Shown here: positions 7,426 to 16,887 of the stretch, piece after piece | Layout: each line of letters opens with the position of its first letter | Position numbering within the stretch: position 1 is the stretch's first letter | Assembly (NCBI GenBank): GCA_000514715.1 | Contig: AZWL01000015.1 | Coordinates: forward strand, 107,805 to 171,804 | From: Streptomyces sp. CNH099 | Lineage (GTDB): Bacteria > Actinomycetota > Actinomycetes > Streptomycetales > Streptomycetaceae | Reading direction: 5' to 3' | Length of the DNA stretch: 64,000 nucleotides | The notes under the pieces: generated by a model | What the model saw: only the letters and a program-made list of their open reading frames with translations | What the model was told of the DNA's origin: nothing | The model's database searches: none | Translations under genes and position numbers: made by a program

Positions 7426-8691
7426 ATGACGTACAGCCGCCCCGGCGCGGAGCCGCAGCCCAAGCCCCGCGGCGCTGAGCCGCTGCCTCCGCCGCGCGCG
7501 CCGCTCAGCGGCACGACCTGGCTTGAGATCGTGCATCTGCTGGTGAACCTCCCCGTGGCGATCTTCGCGTTCACCTACGTCTCGATCTGGCTGTACGCCG
7601 GCGCGTTCCTGTCGATCACCGTCATCGGACTGCCGCTGCTGGCCGCGGGCCTCGCCGGCGCGCGCGGGATCGGCGCATGGGAGCGCGCGCGGGCGCGCGT
7701 GCTGCTCGGCGTGCACGTCGAGGCGCCGACGCCGATCCGGCGCAGCACCTACGGGGGCTTCCTGCCGTGGCTGTGGGCGATGCTGAAGGACCCGGTGGGC
7801 TGGCGGACGACGCTCTACAGCGTGATGCGGCTGCCGTGGGGGGTCCTCACCTTCGGGCTGACGATGGTGTCGCTGTTCGTGCTGTGGCCGCTGCTGCCGT
7901 GGCTGGCGCGCGGGCTGACGGAGGTGGACCGGGCGATGGTGCGCGGGCTGCTGGCGCCGTCGGACCCGCTGGAGCGGCGGATCAAGGAGCTGGAGGAGAA
8001 CCGCGGGGTCGTGGTGGACACGGCCGCGGCGGACCTGCGGCGCATCGAGCGCGACCTGCACGACGGCGCGCAGGCCCGGCTCGTCGCGCTGGCGATGGGT
8101 CTGGGCCTGGCGAAGGAGAAGCTGCTGGAGGACCCGGAGGCCGCGGCCGACATGGTCGACGAGGCGCACGGCGAGGTGAAGCTCGCCCTGGAGGAGCTGC
8201 GCGACCTGGCCCGCGGCATCCACCCGGCGATCCTCACCGACCGCGGCCTCGGCCCGGCGCTGTCCGCCGTCGCCGCCCGCTGCACGGTGCCCGTCACGGT
8301 GACCGTCGACCTCAGGGAGCGGCCGGCGCAGGCCATCGAGGGCATCGCGTACTACACGGTCTCCGAGCTGCTGCAGAACATCAGCAAGCACAGCGGCGCG
8401 AAGACCGCGAGCGCCGACGTGTGGCGGGCGGAGGGCCGCATCATGCTGCAGGTCACCGACGACGGCCGGGGCGGCGCCCGGCTGGACGCGGGCTCGGGGC
8501 TCTCCGGCCTGGCGGAGCGGCTGGGGTCGGTGGACGGGCTGCTGGTGGTGGAGTCCCCGAGCGGCGGCCCCACGGTCGTCACGGCCGAGCTGCCCTGGCG
8601 CAACCGCGAGACGGAGCCCCAGGCGCAGGGGCAGGCCCCGGGGCAGGGCCCCGGCCCCGGGCGGTGGCGGGCGCGGGCGGCGCGCGTGTAG
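7426..8691 (+). CDS. Sensor histidine kinase (HisKA_3/HATPase, membrane sensor domain), copy 1
   Basis: NarL-system histidine kinase, 421 residues. An N-terminal membrane 'sensor' region with about four hydrophobic segments (roughly residues 30-170) is followed by the dimerisation/H-box DLRRIERDLHDGAQARLVAL, phospho-acceptor His about residue 212, then an N-box SELLQNISKHSGA and a glycine box GSGLSGLAERL. A Gln/Gly/Pro-rich tail closes the protein. The ATG at 7426 lies immediately after GGAGG, closer than ideal, so the true start may differ slightly. It is followed by a paralogous kinase and one response regulator. The signal is unknown; adjacency to korAB and the divergent nuo2 cluster suggests redox control, which is inference. 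Confidence 0.9.
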   Translation: MTYSRPGAEPQPKPRGAEPLPPPRAPLSGTTWLEIVHLLVNLPVAIFAFTYVSIWLYAGAFLSITVIGLPLLAAGLAGARGIGAWERARARVLLGVHVEAPTPIRRSTYGGFLPWLWAMLKDPVGWRTTLYSVMRLPWGVLTFGLTMVSLFVLWPLLPWLARGLTEVDRAMVRGLLAPSDPLERRIKELEENRGVVVDTAAADLRRIERDLHDGAQARLVALAMGLGLAKEKLLEDPEAAADMVDEAHGEVKLALEELRDLARGIHPAILTDRGLGPALSAVAARCTVPVTVTVDLRERPAQAIEGIAYYTVSELLQNISKHSGAKTASADVWRAEGRIMLQVTDDGRGGARLDAGSGLSGLAERLGSVDGLLVVESPSGGPTVVTAELPWRNRETEPQAQGQAPGQGPGPGRWRARAARV

Positions 8692-8704
8692 GCGTACGGC
8701 CGAG

Positions 8705-8724
8705 GGTGGGGTTTTCCCCCGTAC
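8705..8724 (+). promoter_or_regulatory. 20-bp motif upstream of sensor kinase 2
   Basis: The sequence ggtggggttttcccccgtac matches the motif at 7351-7370 except at the two central bases, and again has ccatgg shortly downstream (8742-8747). Its presence between the two kinase genes argues that the second kinase has its own regulated promoter. Confidence 0.6.
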
Positions 8725-8829
8725 CGACAGACCGACCTGCTCCATGGCCCGCGGCGCCCCCGCCGGAGAGGCTGGAGGCACAAGCTCGACAGACCCGTCA
8801 CCAGCACTCCGGCAGAAGGACTTCCGACG

Positions 8830-10146
8830 ATGGACAGCACCGCGTACGCCCCCGAGGCCCGCCGCCCGCGGGTTCCCCTCGCCCTGCGCGCCCCCTTCGA
8901 GGCGCGCACCTGGCGCGAGTTCCTCTACCACCTGCTCAGCCTGCCGGTGTCGATCGTGTTCTTCGTCTACACGATCACCATGCTGTCGCTGGGCGTCGGC
9001 CTGCTCATCACGTTCCTCGGCGTCCCGGTGCTGGCCGGGATGCTGGCGGGCTGCCGCGGCATGGGCTACTTCGAGCGGGCCCGTGCGCGGCTGCTGCTCG
9101 ACCTGAAGGTCGACGACCCGGAGCCGCTGCACCGGCGGGCCTCCGGGTTCATGGGCTGGGTCGGGTCGCTGTTCCGCAGCGGCGAGTCGTGGCGGAGCAT
9201 GCTCTACGGGCTGCTGCACATGTTCTGGGCCGTCTGCTCGTTCGCGATCGCCGTGGCGGTGATGTTCTGGGCCTGGTCGATGGTCACGTACCCGCTGTGG
9301 CAGTGGGTCTTCCCGGCGCACTGGGGCCAGGAGGGGCTGCAGGTGTACGGGAACGAGTCCGGGGAGGGCTGGTACCTGGACTCGGCGCTGGAGCAGGCCT
9401 TCGCCGTCGCCGTCGGCGGGGTGGCGCTGCTCGCCTCGCCGTGGGTGGTGCGCGGGCTGTCGTACGTGGACCGGGCGATGGTCGTCGGGCTGCTGGGCCC
9501 GTCGAAGCTGGCGACCCGGGTGCAGGAGCTGGAGACGGACCGCGGCGTCGTGGTGGACACCGCGGCGGCGGACCTGCGGCGCATCGAGCGCGACCTGCAC
9601 GACGGCGCGCAGGCCCGGCTGGTGGCGCTGGCGATGGACCTGGGGCTGGCGAAGGAGAAGCTGCTGGAGGACCCGGAGGCCGCGGCCGAGATGGTCGACG
9701 AGGCGCACGGCGAGGTGAAGCTGGCGCTGCAGGAGCTGCGCGACCTGGCCCGCGGCATCCACCCGGCGATCCTCACCGACCGCGGCCTCGGCCCGGCGCT
9801 GTCCGCCGTCGCGGCGCGCTGCACGGTGCCGGTGTCGGTGACCGTGGACCTGCTGGAGCGGCCGGCGCAGTCGATCGAGGGCATCGCGTACTACACGACC
9901 TCGGAGCTGCTGCAGAACATCAGCAAGCACAGCGGCGCGAGCCGGGCGATGGTGGACCTGTGGCGCGCGGAGGGCCGGCTGATGATCCAGGTCACGGACG
10001 ACGGCCAGGGCGGCGCCCGGCTGGACGCGGGCTCGGGGCTCTCCGGCCTGGCGGAGCGGCTGGGGTCGGTCGACGGGCTGCTGGTCGTCGACTCGCCGCC
10101 GGGCGGGCCGACGGTGGTCACGGCGGAACTCCCCTGGCGGTCGTAA
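8830..10146 (+). CDS. Sensor histidine kinase (HisKA_3/HATPase, membrane sensor domain), copy 2
   Basis: Paralogue of the preceding kinase, 438 residues. Its N-terminal half has a similar membrane sensor layout but a different sequence and an extra loop around residues 165-190 (VYGNESGEGWYLDS). From the VVVDTAAADLRRIERDLHDG box onward (His about residue 257) it is nearly identical to copy 1 in protein and DNA, pointing to recent duplication or gene conversion of the catalytic half. The ATG at 8830 is preceded by AAGGAC at good spacing. The one response regulator downstream is the obvious partner for both kinases. Confidence 0.9.
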   Translation: MDSTAYAPEARRPRVPLALRAPFEARTWREFLYHLLSLPVSIVFFVYTITMLSLGVGLLITFLGVPVLAGMLAGCRGMGYFERARARLLLDLKVDDPEPLHRRASGFMGWVGSLFRSGESWRSMLYGLLHMFWAVCSFAIAVAVMFWAWSMVTYPLWQWVFPAHWGQEGLQVYGNESGEGWYLDSALEQAFAVAVGGVALLASPWVVRGLSYVDRAMVVGLLGPSKLATRVQELETDRGVVVDTAAADLRRIERDLHDGAQARLVALAMDLGLAKEKLLEDPEAAAEMVDEAHGEVKLALQELRDLARGIHPAILTDRGLGPALSAVAARCTVPVSVTVDLLERPAQSIEGIAYYTTSELLQNISKHSGASRAMVDLWRAEGRLMIQVTDDGQGGARLDAGSGLSGLAERLGSVDGLLVVDSPPGGPTVVTAELPWRS

Positions 10147-10266
10147 CCGCGCCGCGCTGCCCCGCCCCCGGCTTCCCCCACGGGGTATCCGCTCCGGTGG
10201 CTCCCCTTGTCGCCGAATCCTGGGATGCTGGAGGTCTACACATCTTCGTATGGGGGGCAGGCAACG

Positions 10267-10938
10267 GTGGAGGACAGCGTGCGGGTGGTCATCGCCGAGG
10301 ACTCGGTGCTGCTCCGGGAGGGGCTCACCCGGCTGCTCACCGACCGGGGCCACGAGGTCGTCGCCGGTGTCGGTGACGGCCAGGCGCTGGTCAAGACGGT
10401 CGGCGAGCTGGCCGCCGAGGGCAGCGCGCCGGACGTCGTCGTCGCCGACGTGCGGATGCCGCCGACCCACACCGACGAGGGCGTCCGCGCGGCCGTGCAG
10501 CTGCGGCGCGACCATCCCGACGTCGGCGTGCTGGTGCTCTCCCAGTACGTGGAGGAGCAGTACGCCACCGAACTGATCGCCGGCTCCAGCCGCGGGGTCG
10601 GGTACCTGCTGAAGGACCGGGTCGCGGAGGTCCGCGAGTTCGTGGACGCCGTCGTCCGGGTCGCCGAGGGCGGCACGGCGCTCGATCCCGAGGTCGTCGC
10701 CCAGCTGCTGGGCCGCAGCCGCAAGCAGGACGTGCTCGCCGGTCTGACCCCCAGGGAGCGGGAGGTCCTCGGCCTGATGGCCGAGGGCCGGACGAACTCC
10801 GCGATCGCCGCTCAGCTCGTCGTGAGCGACGGCGCGGTCGAGAAGCACGTGAGCAACATCTTCATGAAGCTGGGCCTGGCACAGAGTGAGGGAGATCACC
10901 GCCGGGTGCTCGCGGTCCTCACGTACCTCAACTCCTGA
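10267..10938 (+). CDS. NarL/LuxR-family response regulator
   Basis: Two-domain transcription factor, 223 residues from the GTG at 10267. The receiver domain has the acidic pair in VIAEDSVLLREG, phospho-acceptor Asp61 in VVVADVRMPP, and the conserved Lys in YLLKDRV. The C-terminal LuxR-type helix-turn-helix has LTPREREVLGLMAEG and GAVEKHVSNIFMKLGL. The GTG is preferred over an in-frame ATG at 10225 because GGGGGGC lies just upstream and the family N-terminus is VRVVIAEDS. It follows the two kinases on the same strand and probably receives phosphate from them. Targets may include the 20-bp motif at 7351 and 8705. Confidence 0.9.
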   Translation: MEDSVRVVIAEDSVLLREGLTRLLTDRGHEVVAGVGDGQALVKTVGELAAEGSAPDVVVADVRMPPTHTDEGVRAAVQLRRDHPDVGVLVLSQYVEEQYATELIAGSSRGVGYLLKDRVAEVREFVDAVVRVAEGGTALDPEVVAQLLGRSRKQDVLAGLTPREREVLGLMAEGRTNSAIAAQLVVSDGAVEKHVSNIFMKLGLAQSEGDHRRVLAVLTYLNS

Positions 10939-11265
10939 CCCGCTCAAGGGCCGCTCAGCGCCGCTCAGGGCCGCTCTGCGGCGCCCCCCGGCGCTCTCCC
11001 GGCCCGCCGCCAGGTGCGCACTACCGGCGGGCGCCAAGCCGCCCCCATGTCACATCCGCGCCCCGCTGACAAGTGATTGTCAGCCCGGAGGAAGGGGTTA
11101 TGAGGGGGGTTAGATCGGAACAAATGCGGATATAACCCTCCGTCTCGTCACCGTCCAGTTTGCGGACACGCTGAGGAAGGCATGCCTAACCGACGTACGA
11201 TGGTCACTGGGTCAGGCGGTCGGTATCCCGTTCCCGAGCGGCCGCCGCGAGGGAGGTCCACGAAG
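10939..11265. other. Intergenic region between response regulator and korA
   Basis: This 327-base gap starts with four imperfect ~10-bp copies of ccgctcaggg (10940-10980). Further on it contains an AT-richer patch with tataac at about 11131-11136 that could be a -10 box, and gggaggtccacgaag as the ribosome-binding site for korA. No gene is seen. Confidence 0.5.
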
Positions 11266-13147
11266 GTGACCAGCGAGGTCAACAGCAAAGAGGTCAAGCG
11301 CCTGGACCGGGTGATCATCCGGTTCGCCGGTGACTCCGGAGACGGGATGCAGCTGACCGGGGACCGCTTCACCTCGGAGACGGCGTCGTTCGGCAACGAC
11401 CTGTCGACGCTTCCGAACTTCCCCGCCGAGATCCGCGCCCCCGCAGGCACCCTGCCGGGGGTTTCCAGTTTCCAGGTGCACTTCGCCGACCACGACATCC
11501 TCACCCCGGGGGACGCGCCCAACGTGCTGGTCGCGATGAACCCGGCCGCGCTGAAGGCGAACATCGGCGACGTGCCGCGCGGCGCCGAGGTGATCGTCAA
11601 CACGGACGAGTTCAACAAGCGCGCGATGGCCAAGGTGGGTTACGCCGCGAGCCCCCTTGAGGACGGCTCGCTCGACGGGTACAGCGTGCACGAGGTGCCG
11701 CTGACCACGCTGACGGTCGAGGCGCTGAAGGAGTTCGGGCTGTCCCGCAAGGACGCCGGCCGCTCCAAGAACATGTTCGCCCTCGGGCTGCTGAGCTGGA
11801 TGTACAACCGCCCGACCGAGGGCACCGAGGGGTTCCTGCGGGCGAAGTTCGCGAAGAAGCCGGACATCGCCGAGGCCAACATCGCCGCTTTCCGGGCCGG
11901 GTGGAACTTCGGCGAGACGACGGAGGACTTCGCGGTCTCCTACGAGGTCGCGCCGGCCGAGTCCGCGTTCCCCGCCGGCACGTACCGCTCGATCTCGGGC
12001 AACCTGGCGCTGGCGTACGGGCTGATCGCCGCGGGGCAGCAGGCGGACCTGCCGCTGTTCCTCGGCTCGTACCCGATCACGCCGGCCTCGGACATCCTGC
12101 ACGAGCTGAGCAAGCACAAGAACTTCGGCGTCCGCACCTTCCAGGCCGAGGACGAGATCGCCGGCATCGGCGCCGCGCTCGGCGCTGCCTTCGGCGGCGC
12201 GCTGGGGGTGACGACCACCTCCGGCCCCGGCGTCGCGCTGAAGGCCGAGACGGTGGGCCTCGCGGTGTCGCTGGAGCTGCCCCTGCTGATCGTGGACATC
12301 CAGCGCGGCGGCCCGTCGACCGGGCTGCCGACGAAGACCGAGCAGGCGGACCTGCTGCAGGCGATGTACGGGCGCAACGGCGAGGCGCCGGTGCCGGTCG
12401 TGGCGCCGGCCACGCCGTCGGACTGCTTCACCGCGGCGCTGGACGCCGCGCGGATAGCGCTGACGTACCGCACGCCGGTGATGCTGCTGTCCGACGGCTA
12501 CCTGGCCAACGGCTCCGAGCCGTGGCGCATCCCGGAGGTCGACGACCTGCCCGACCTGCGCGTGCAGTTCGCCACCAAGGCCAACCACACCCTGGACGAC
12601 GGCACCGAGGTCTTCTGGCCGTTCAAACGCGACCCGCAGACGCTGGCCCGGCCGTGGGCGGTGCCCGGCACCCCGGGCCTGGAGCACCGCATCGGCGGCA
12701 TCGAGAAGGAGGACGGCTCGGGCAACATCTCGTACGCGCCGTCCAACCACGACCTGATGGTGCGCACCCGGCAGGCGAAGGTCGACGGCATCGACGTGCC
12801 CGACATCGAGGTCGACGACCCCGAGGGCCCGGCGGGCGAGCGGGCGCGCACGCTGGTGCTGGGCTGGGGCTCGACGTACGGGCCGATCACCGCGGCCGTA
12901 CGCCGCGTGCGCCGCGCCGGCGACCGTATCGCGCAGGCCCACCTGCGCTACGTCAACCCGTTCCCGGCCAACCTCGGCGAGGTCCTGGCCGCGTACGACA
13001 AAGTCATCGTCCCCGAGATGAACCTCGGCCAGCTCGCGGCCCTCGTCCGCGCCCGGTACCTCGTGGACGCCTACTCGTACAACCAGGTCAACGGCATGCC
13101 GTTCAAGGCCGAGCAGCTCGCCACCGCTCTCAAGGAGGCCATCGACA

Positions 13148-13155
<8 letters not shown>
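11266..13155 (+). CDS. korA: 2-oxoacid:ferredoxin oxidoreductase, fused gamma-alpha subunit
   Basis: Large subunit of 2-oxoglutarate (2-oxoacid):ferredoxin oxidoreductase, which oxidatively decarboxylates a 2-oxoacid to acyl-CoA and reduces ferredoxin. It has 629 residues, as in the fused two-domain type: an N-terminal gamma domain (IIRFAGDSGDGMQLTGDRF) and an alpha domain from ~residue 235 (LFLGSYPITPASDILHEL, GVTTTSGPGVALKAE, ADLLQAMYGRNGE). The GTG at 11266 has GGGAGG nine bases upstream; the longer open frame lacks one. It overlaps korB by 8 bases. In aerobic actinobacteria this pair can support TCA flux and CoA-dependent ferredoxin reduction; the electron acceptor here may be a ferredoxin feeding Nuo2 (inference). 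Confidence 0.95.
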
Positions 13156-14224
<1,069 letters not shown>

Positions 14225-14252
14225 GCCGACGGGCCGGCCCGGGGCCGACACG

Positions 14253-14297
14253 GCCCGGACCCGGACCCGGGCCCGCACCCCGGGTCCGGGTCCGGGC
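14253..14297. terminator. Stem-loop between convergent korB and hxlR-type gene
   Basis: Perfect 19-bp inverted repeat (14253-14271 with 14279-14297) around a 7-base loop. It lies 28 bases after korB and about 70 from the stop of the opposing gene, so it can act on both strands. There is no T-tract, as is common in high-GC hosts. Confidence 0.75.
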
Positions 14298-14369
14298 GCT
14301 TTGCCGGGCGCCCCGCCCCGGTGTGCCGTCCGGGCCCCCGGTCCGGCCGCCCGGCCCGGGGGCGCTGCC

Positions 14370-14759
14370 TCAGGCCCGTGCCGTGTCGTATCCGGCGCGG
14401 GCCGCGGCCACCTCGGCCACGCTGTCGTTCGCCCAGACCGCCAGCGGCCGCACCAGCCGGGCCGCCTGCCCGCCGAGCGGGCTCAGCGAGTACTCCACGT
14501 GCGGCGGGATGACCGGCTTCGCCTCGCGCAGCACCAGGCCGTCGCGCTCCAGCGTCTGCAGGGTCTGCGCGAGCATCTTCTCGCTGACGCCGCCGATCCG
14601 CCGCCGCAGCGCGCTGAACCGCATCGTGCCGTCCTGCAGCGCCAGCAGCACCAGCACGCCCCAGCGGCTGACGACGTGCTCCAGGATGTTCCGCGCGGGG
14701 CAGTCGGGCTCGATCACGTCCGGAAAGCCCCGCAGCCCGACCTCTTCGCTTACCTTCAT
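14370..14759 (-). CDS. HxlR-family transcriptional regulator
   Basis: Winged helix-turn-helix regulator, 129 residues. The family signature is clear: an N-terminal Cys in PDCPARNILEHVVSRWGVLVLLAL, then MRFSALRRRIGGVSEKMLAQTLQTL and the wing VEYSLSPLG. The Cys is the usual redox or quinone-sensing residue. It is divergent from the NmrA/QorB-like reductase at 14823, with an inverted repeat between them, which is the standard arrangement of a quinone-responsive repressor and its target reductase. Confidence 0.92.
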   Translation of the reverse strand: MKVSEEVGLRGFPDVIEPDCPARNILEHVVSRWGVLVLLALQDGTMRFSALRRRIGGVSEKMLAQTLQTLERDGLVLREAKPVIPPHVEYSLSPLGGQAARLVRPLAVWANDSVAEVAAARAGYDTARA

Positions 14760-14762
14760 GCC

Positions 14763-14787
14763 AGTACCTTACGTCAAAGTGGGTACT
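14763..14787. promoter_or_regulatory. Probable HxlR operator in divergent promoter
   Basis: Inverted repeat agtacc (14763-14768) and ggtact (14782-14787) with 13 bases between, immediately upstream of the regulator and 36 bases before the reductase. HxlR-family operators typically contain such GTAC-type half sites. Confidence 0.6.
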
Positions 14788-14822
14788 TTCTCGCCGTTAG
14801 CGTGGAGCCTACGGTGGTTTCC

Positions 14823-15701
14823 ATGAAGATCACCGTCACCGGAGCCACCGGACACCTCGGCCGCCTCGTCGTCGCGGCCCTGCTGGAGCAGCTGCCCGCC
14901 GAGCGGATCGCCGCCGTCGTGCGCGGCAAGGACAAGGCCGCGGACCTCGCGGCACGCGGCGTGGAGCTGCGGATCGCCGACTACGACGAGCCCGCCGCGC
15001 TCGCGGACGCCTTCCGCTCCGGCGAGCGGGTGCTGTTCATCTCGGGCAGCGAGGTGGGGCGGCGGGTGGCGCAGCACCGGGCGGTCGTCGAGGCCGCCGC
15101 GGCGGCGGGCGTCGGGCGGCTCGCGTACACCGGCATCCTCGGCGGGCCGAAGGCCGACTTCCCGCTCGCGGACGAGCACAAGGCCACCGAGCAGCTGATC
15201 CTCGGCTCCGGGCTGCCGTACGTCTTCCTGCGCAACGGCTGGTACCACGAGAACTACACCGAGCACCTCGCGCCCGTGCTCGAACACGGCGCCGTCCTCG
15301 GCAGCGCGGGCGACGGCCGGATCGCCTCCGCCGCCCGCGCCGACTACGCCGCGGCGGCGGTCGCGGTGCTGACCGGCGAGGGCCACGAGGGCCGGGCGTA
15401 CGAGCTGAGCGGCGACACGGCGTGGAGCCTCCCGGAGTACGCCGCCGAGGTCGCCCGGCAGTCCGGCGCCCCCGTCGGCTACCGCGACCTGCCGCCGGAC
15501 GGGCACCTGCGGGCTCTGGTCGGCGCCGGGATGCCGGAGCCGGTGGCCGAGGTGCTGGTCGGCGTCGACGCGGCGGTGTCCCGCGGGCTGCTGGCGGGGA
15601 CGACGGGCGAGCTGGCCCGGCTCATCGGGCGGCCGACGACGCCGCTGGCGGAGGCGGTGGCGGCAGGGCTCGCGGCCGTACGCGACACGCCGCAGAAGTA
15701 A
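14823..15701 (+). CDS. NmrA-family NAD(P)H-binding reductase (QorB/YtfG-like quinone reductase)
   Basis: Atypical short-chain dehydrogenase, 292 residues. The Rossmann motif is MKITVTGATGHLGRLVV at the N-terminus. YTGILGG, FLRNGWYHENYTEHL and the final domain match the SDR subgroup of NAD(P)H:quinone reductases such as YtfG. The ATG at 14823 was chosen over the longer frame because it starts right at the Rossmann strand and follows the divergent promoter. Control by the neighbouring HxlR regulator, with quinones or other electrophiles as signal, is inferred from gene arrangement. Confidence 0.88.
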   Translation: MKITVTGATGHLGRLVVAALLEQLPAERIAAVVRGKDKAADLAARGVELRIADYDEPAALADAFRSGERVLFISGSEVGRRVAQHRAVVEAAAAAGVGRLAYTGILGGPKADFPLADEHKATEQLILGSGLPYVFLRNGWYHENYTEHLAPVLEHGAVLGSAGDGRIASAARADYAAAAVAVLTGEGHEGRAYELSGDTAWSLPEYAAEVARQSGAPVGYRDLPPDGHLRALVGAGMPEPVAEVLVGVDAAVSRGLLAGTTGELARLIGRPTTPLAEAVAAGLAAVRDTPQK

Positions 15702-15797
15702 GGACCCAAATGCTGATACGAGAATGACAACCGGCTCGTCCGCCCGCTACCGTCGTCACGGCGAAGGCCGTGTGGGACGGCGGACGGGAGGGCGGCC

Positions 15798-16820
15798 GTG
15801 GGGTCATCAGGTGACGCTCCGGCGAGGTCGGCGGGCGAGGCGCGGCTCGGGCTGCTCTACGGCTTCGCCGCGTACGGCAGCTGGGGGATCATCCCGCTGT
15901 TCTGGCCGCTGCTGGAGCCCGCGAGCCCCGCGGAGATCCTGGCCAACCGGATGGTGTGGTCGCTCGTCGCCTGCGTGCTGCTCCTGCTGGTGCTGCGCCG
16001 CTGGGCGTGGATCCGGCCGCTGCTGCGCGAGCCGCGGCGGCTGGGGCTGGTCGCGGCGGCCGCGGCGACGATCACGGTCAACTGGTTCGTCTACATCTGG
16101 GCGGTCAACTCCGGACACGTCGTCGAGGCGGCCCTCGGCTACTTCATCAACCCCCTCGTCAGCATCGCCTTCGGGGTGCTGCTGCTGCGCGAACGGCTGC
16201 GCGTCGCGCAGTGGGTCGCGGTCGCGGTGGGCGCGGCGGCGGTGGTGGTGCTGACGGTGGGGTACGGGCAGCTGCCGTGGATCGCGCTGGTGCTGGCGTT
16301 CTCCTTCGGGACGTACGGGCTGGTCAAGAAGCGGATCGGGCTGGAGGGCATCGAGTCCTTCGCGGCGGAGACGTCGGTGCAGTTCCTGCCGGCGCTGGGG
16401 TTCATGCTGCTGCTCGGCGCCCGCGGCGACGCGACGTTCCACACGGAGGGCGTGGGCCACGCGCTGCTGCTCGCGAGCTGCGGGGTGGTCACGGCGTTCC
16501 CGCTGATCTGCTTCGGCGCGGCGGCGGTGCGGCTGCCGCTGTCGACGATCGGGCTGATGCAGTACCTGGCGCCGACGCTGCAGTTCCTGCTGGGCGTGCT
16601 GTACTTCCACGAGTCGATGCCGGCGGAGCGGTGGGCGGGCTTCCTGCTGGTGTGGCTGGCGCTGGCGCTGCTCACGTACGACGCGCTGCGCACCGCGCGG
16701 CGGGGGCGGCTGGAGCTGCGCCGCGCGGAGGCGGTACAGGCGTCGGCAGCGGCGGGCGGTCCGGAACATGCGGCGGGTAAGACGGGTAAGACGACGGCGG
16801 ATTCGGCCCGCTCCGCATGA
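15798..16820 (+). CDS. rarD: EamA/RarD-family membrane transporter
   Basis: Ten-helix drug/metabolite transporter superfamily protein, 340 residues. The RarD signature is visible: YGFAAYGSWGIIPLFWPLL, ANRMVWSL, NWFVYIWAVNSGHVVEAALG, FINPLVSIAFGVLLL, FGTYGLVKK and the LMQYLAPTLQFLLGV helix. The GTG at 15798 follows GGGAGG. The C-terminal ~40 residues are Ala/Gly-rich and not part of the fold. The substrate is unknown for this family. Confidence 0.92.
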   Translation: MGSSGDAPARSAGEARLGLLYGFAAYGSWGIIPLFWPLLEPASPAEILANRMVWSLVACVLLLLVLRRWAWIRPLLREPRRLGLVAAAAATITVNWFVYIWAVNSGHVVEAALGYFINPLVSIAFGVLLLRERLRVAQWVAVAVGAAAVVVLTVGYGQLPWIALVLAFSFGTYGLVKKRIGLEGIESFAAETSVQFLPALGFMLLLGARGDATFHTEGVGHALLLASCGVVTAFPLICFGAAAVRLPLSTIGLMQYLAPTLQFLLGVLYFHESMPAERWAGFLLVWLALALLTYDALRTARRGRLELRRAEAVQASAAAGGPEHAAGKTGKTTADSARSA

Positions 16821-16887
16821 GCCGCAGCCGCGGGAGCCGCGGCGGGCTGCGAGGGGCCGGCCGGGAGGGCGCGCGTAGGCTGCGGGG

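Noticed and set aside
7201..11037. A 1278-codon reverse-strand frame over the kinase/regulator genes
   Set aside because: It is antisense to three genes with clear domains, its translation is Arg/His/Gln-rich low-complexity, and such frames are expected in >70% GC DNA.
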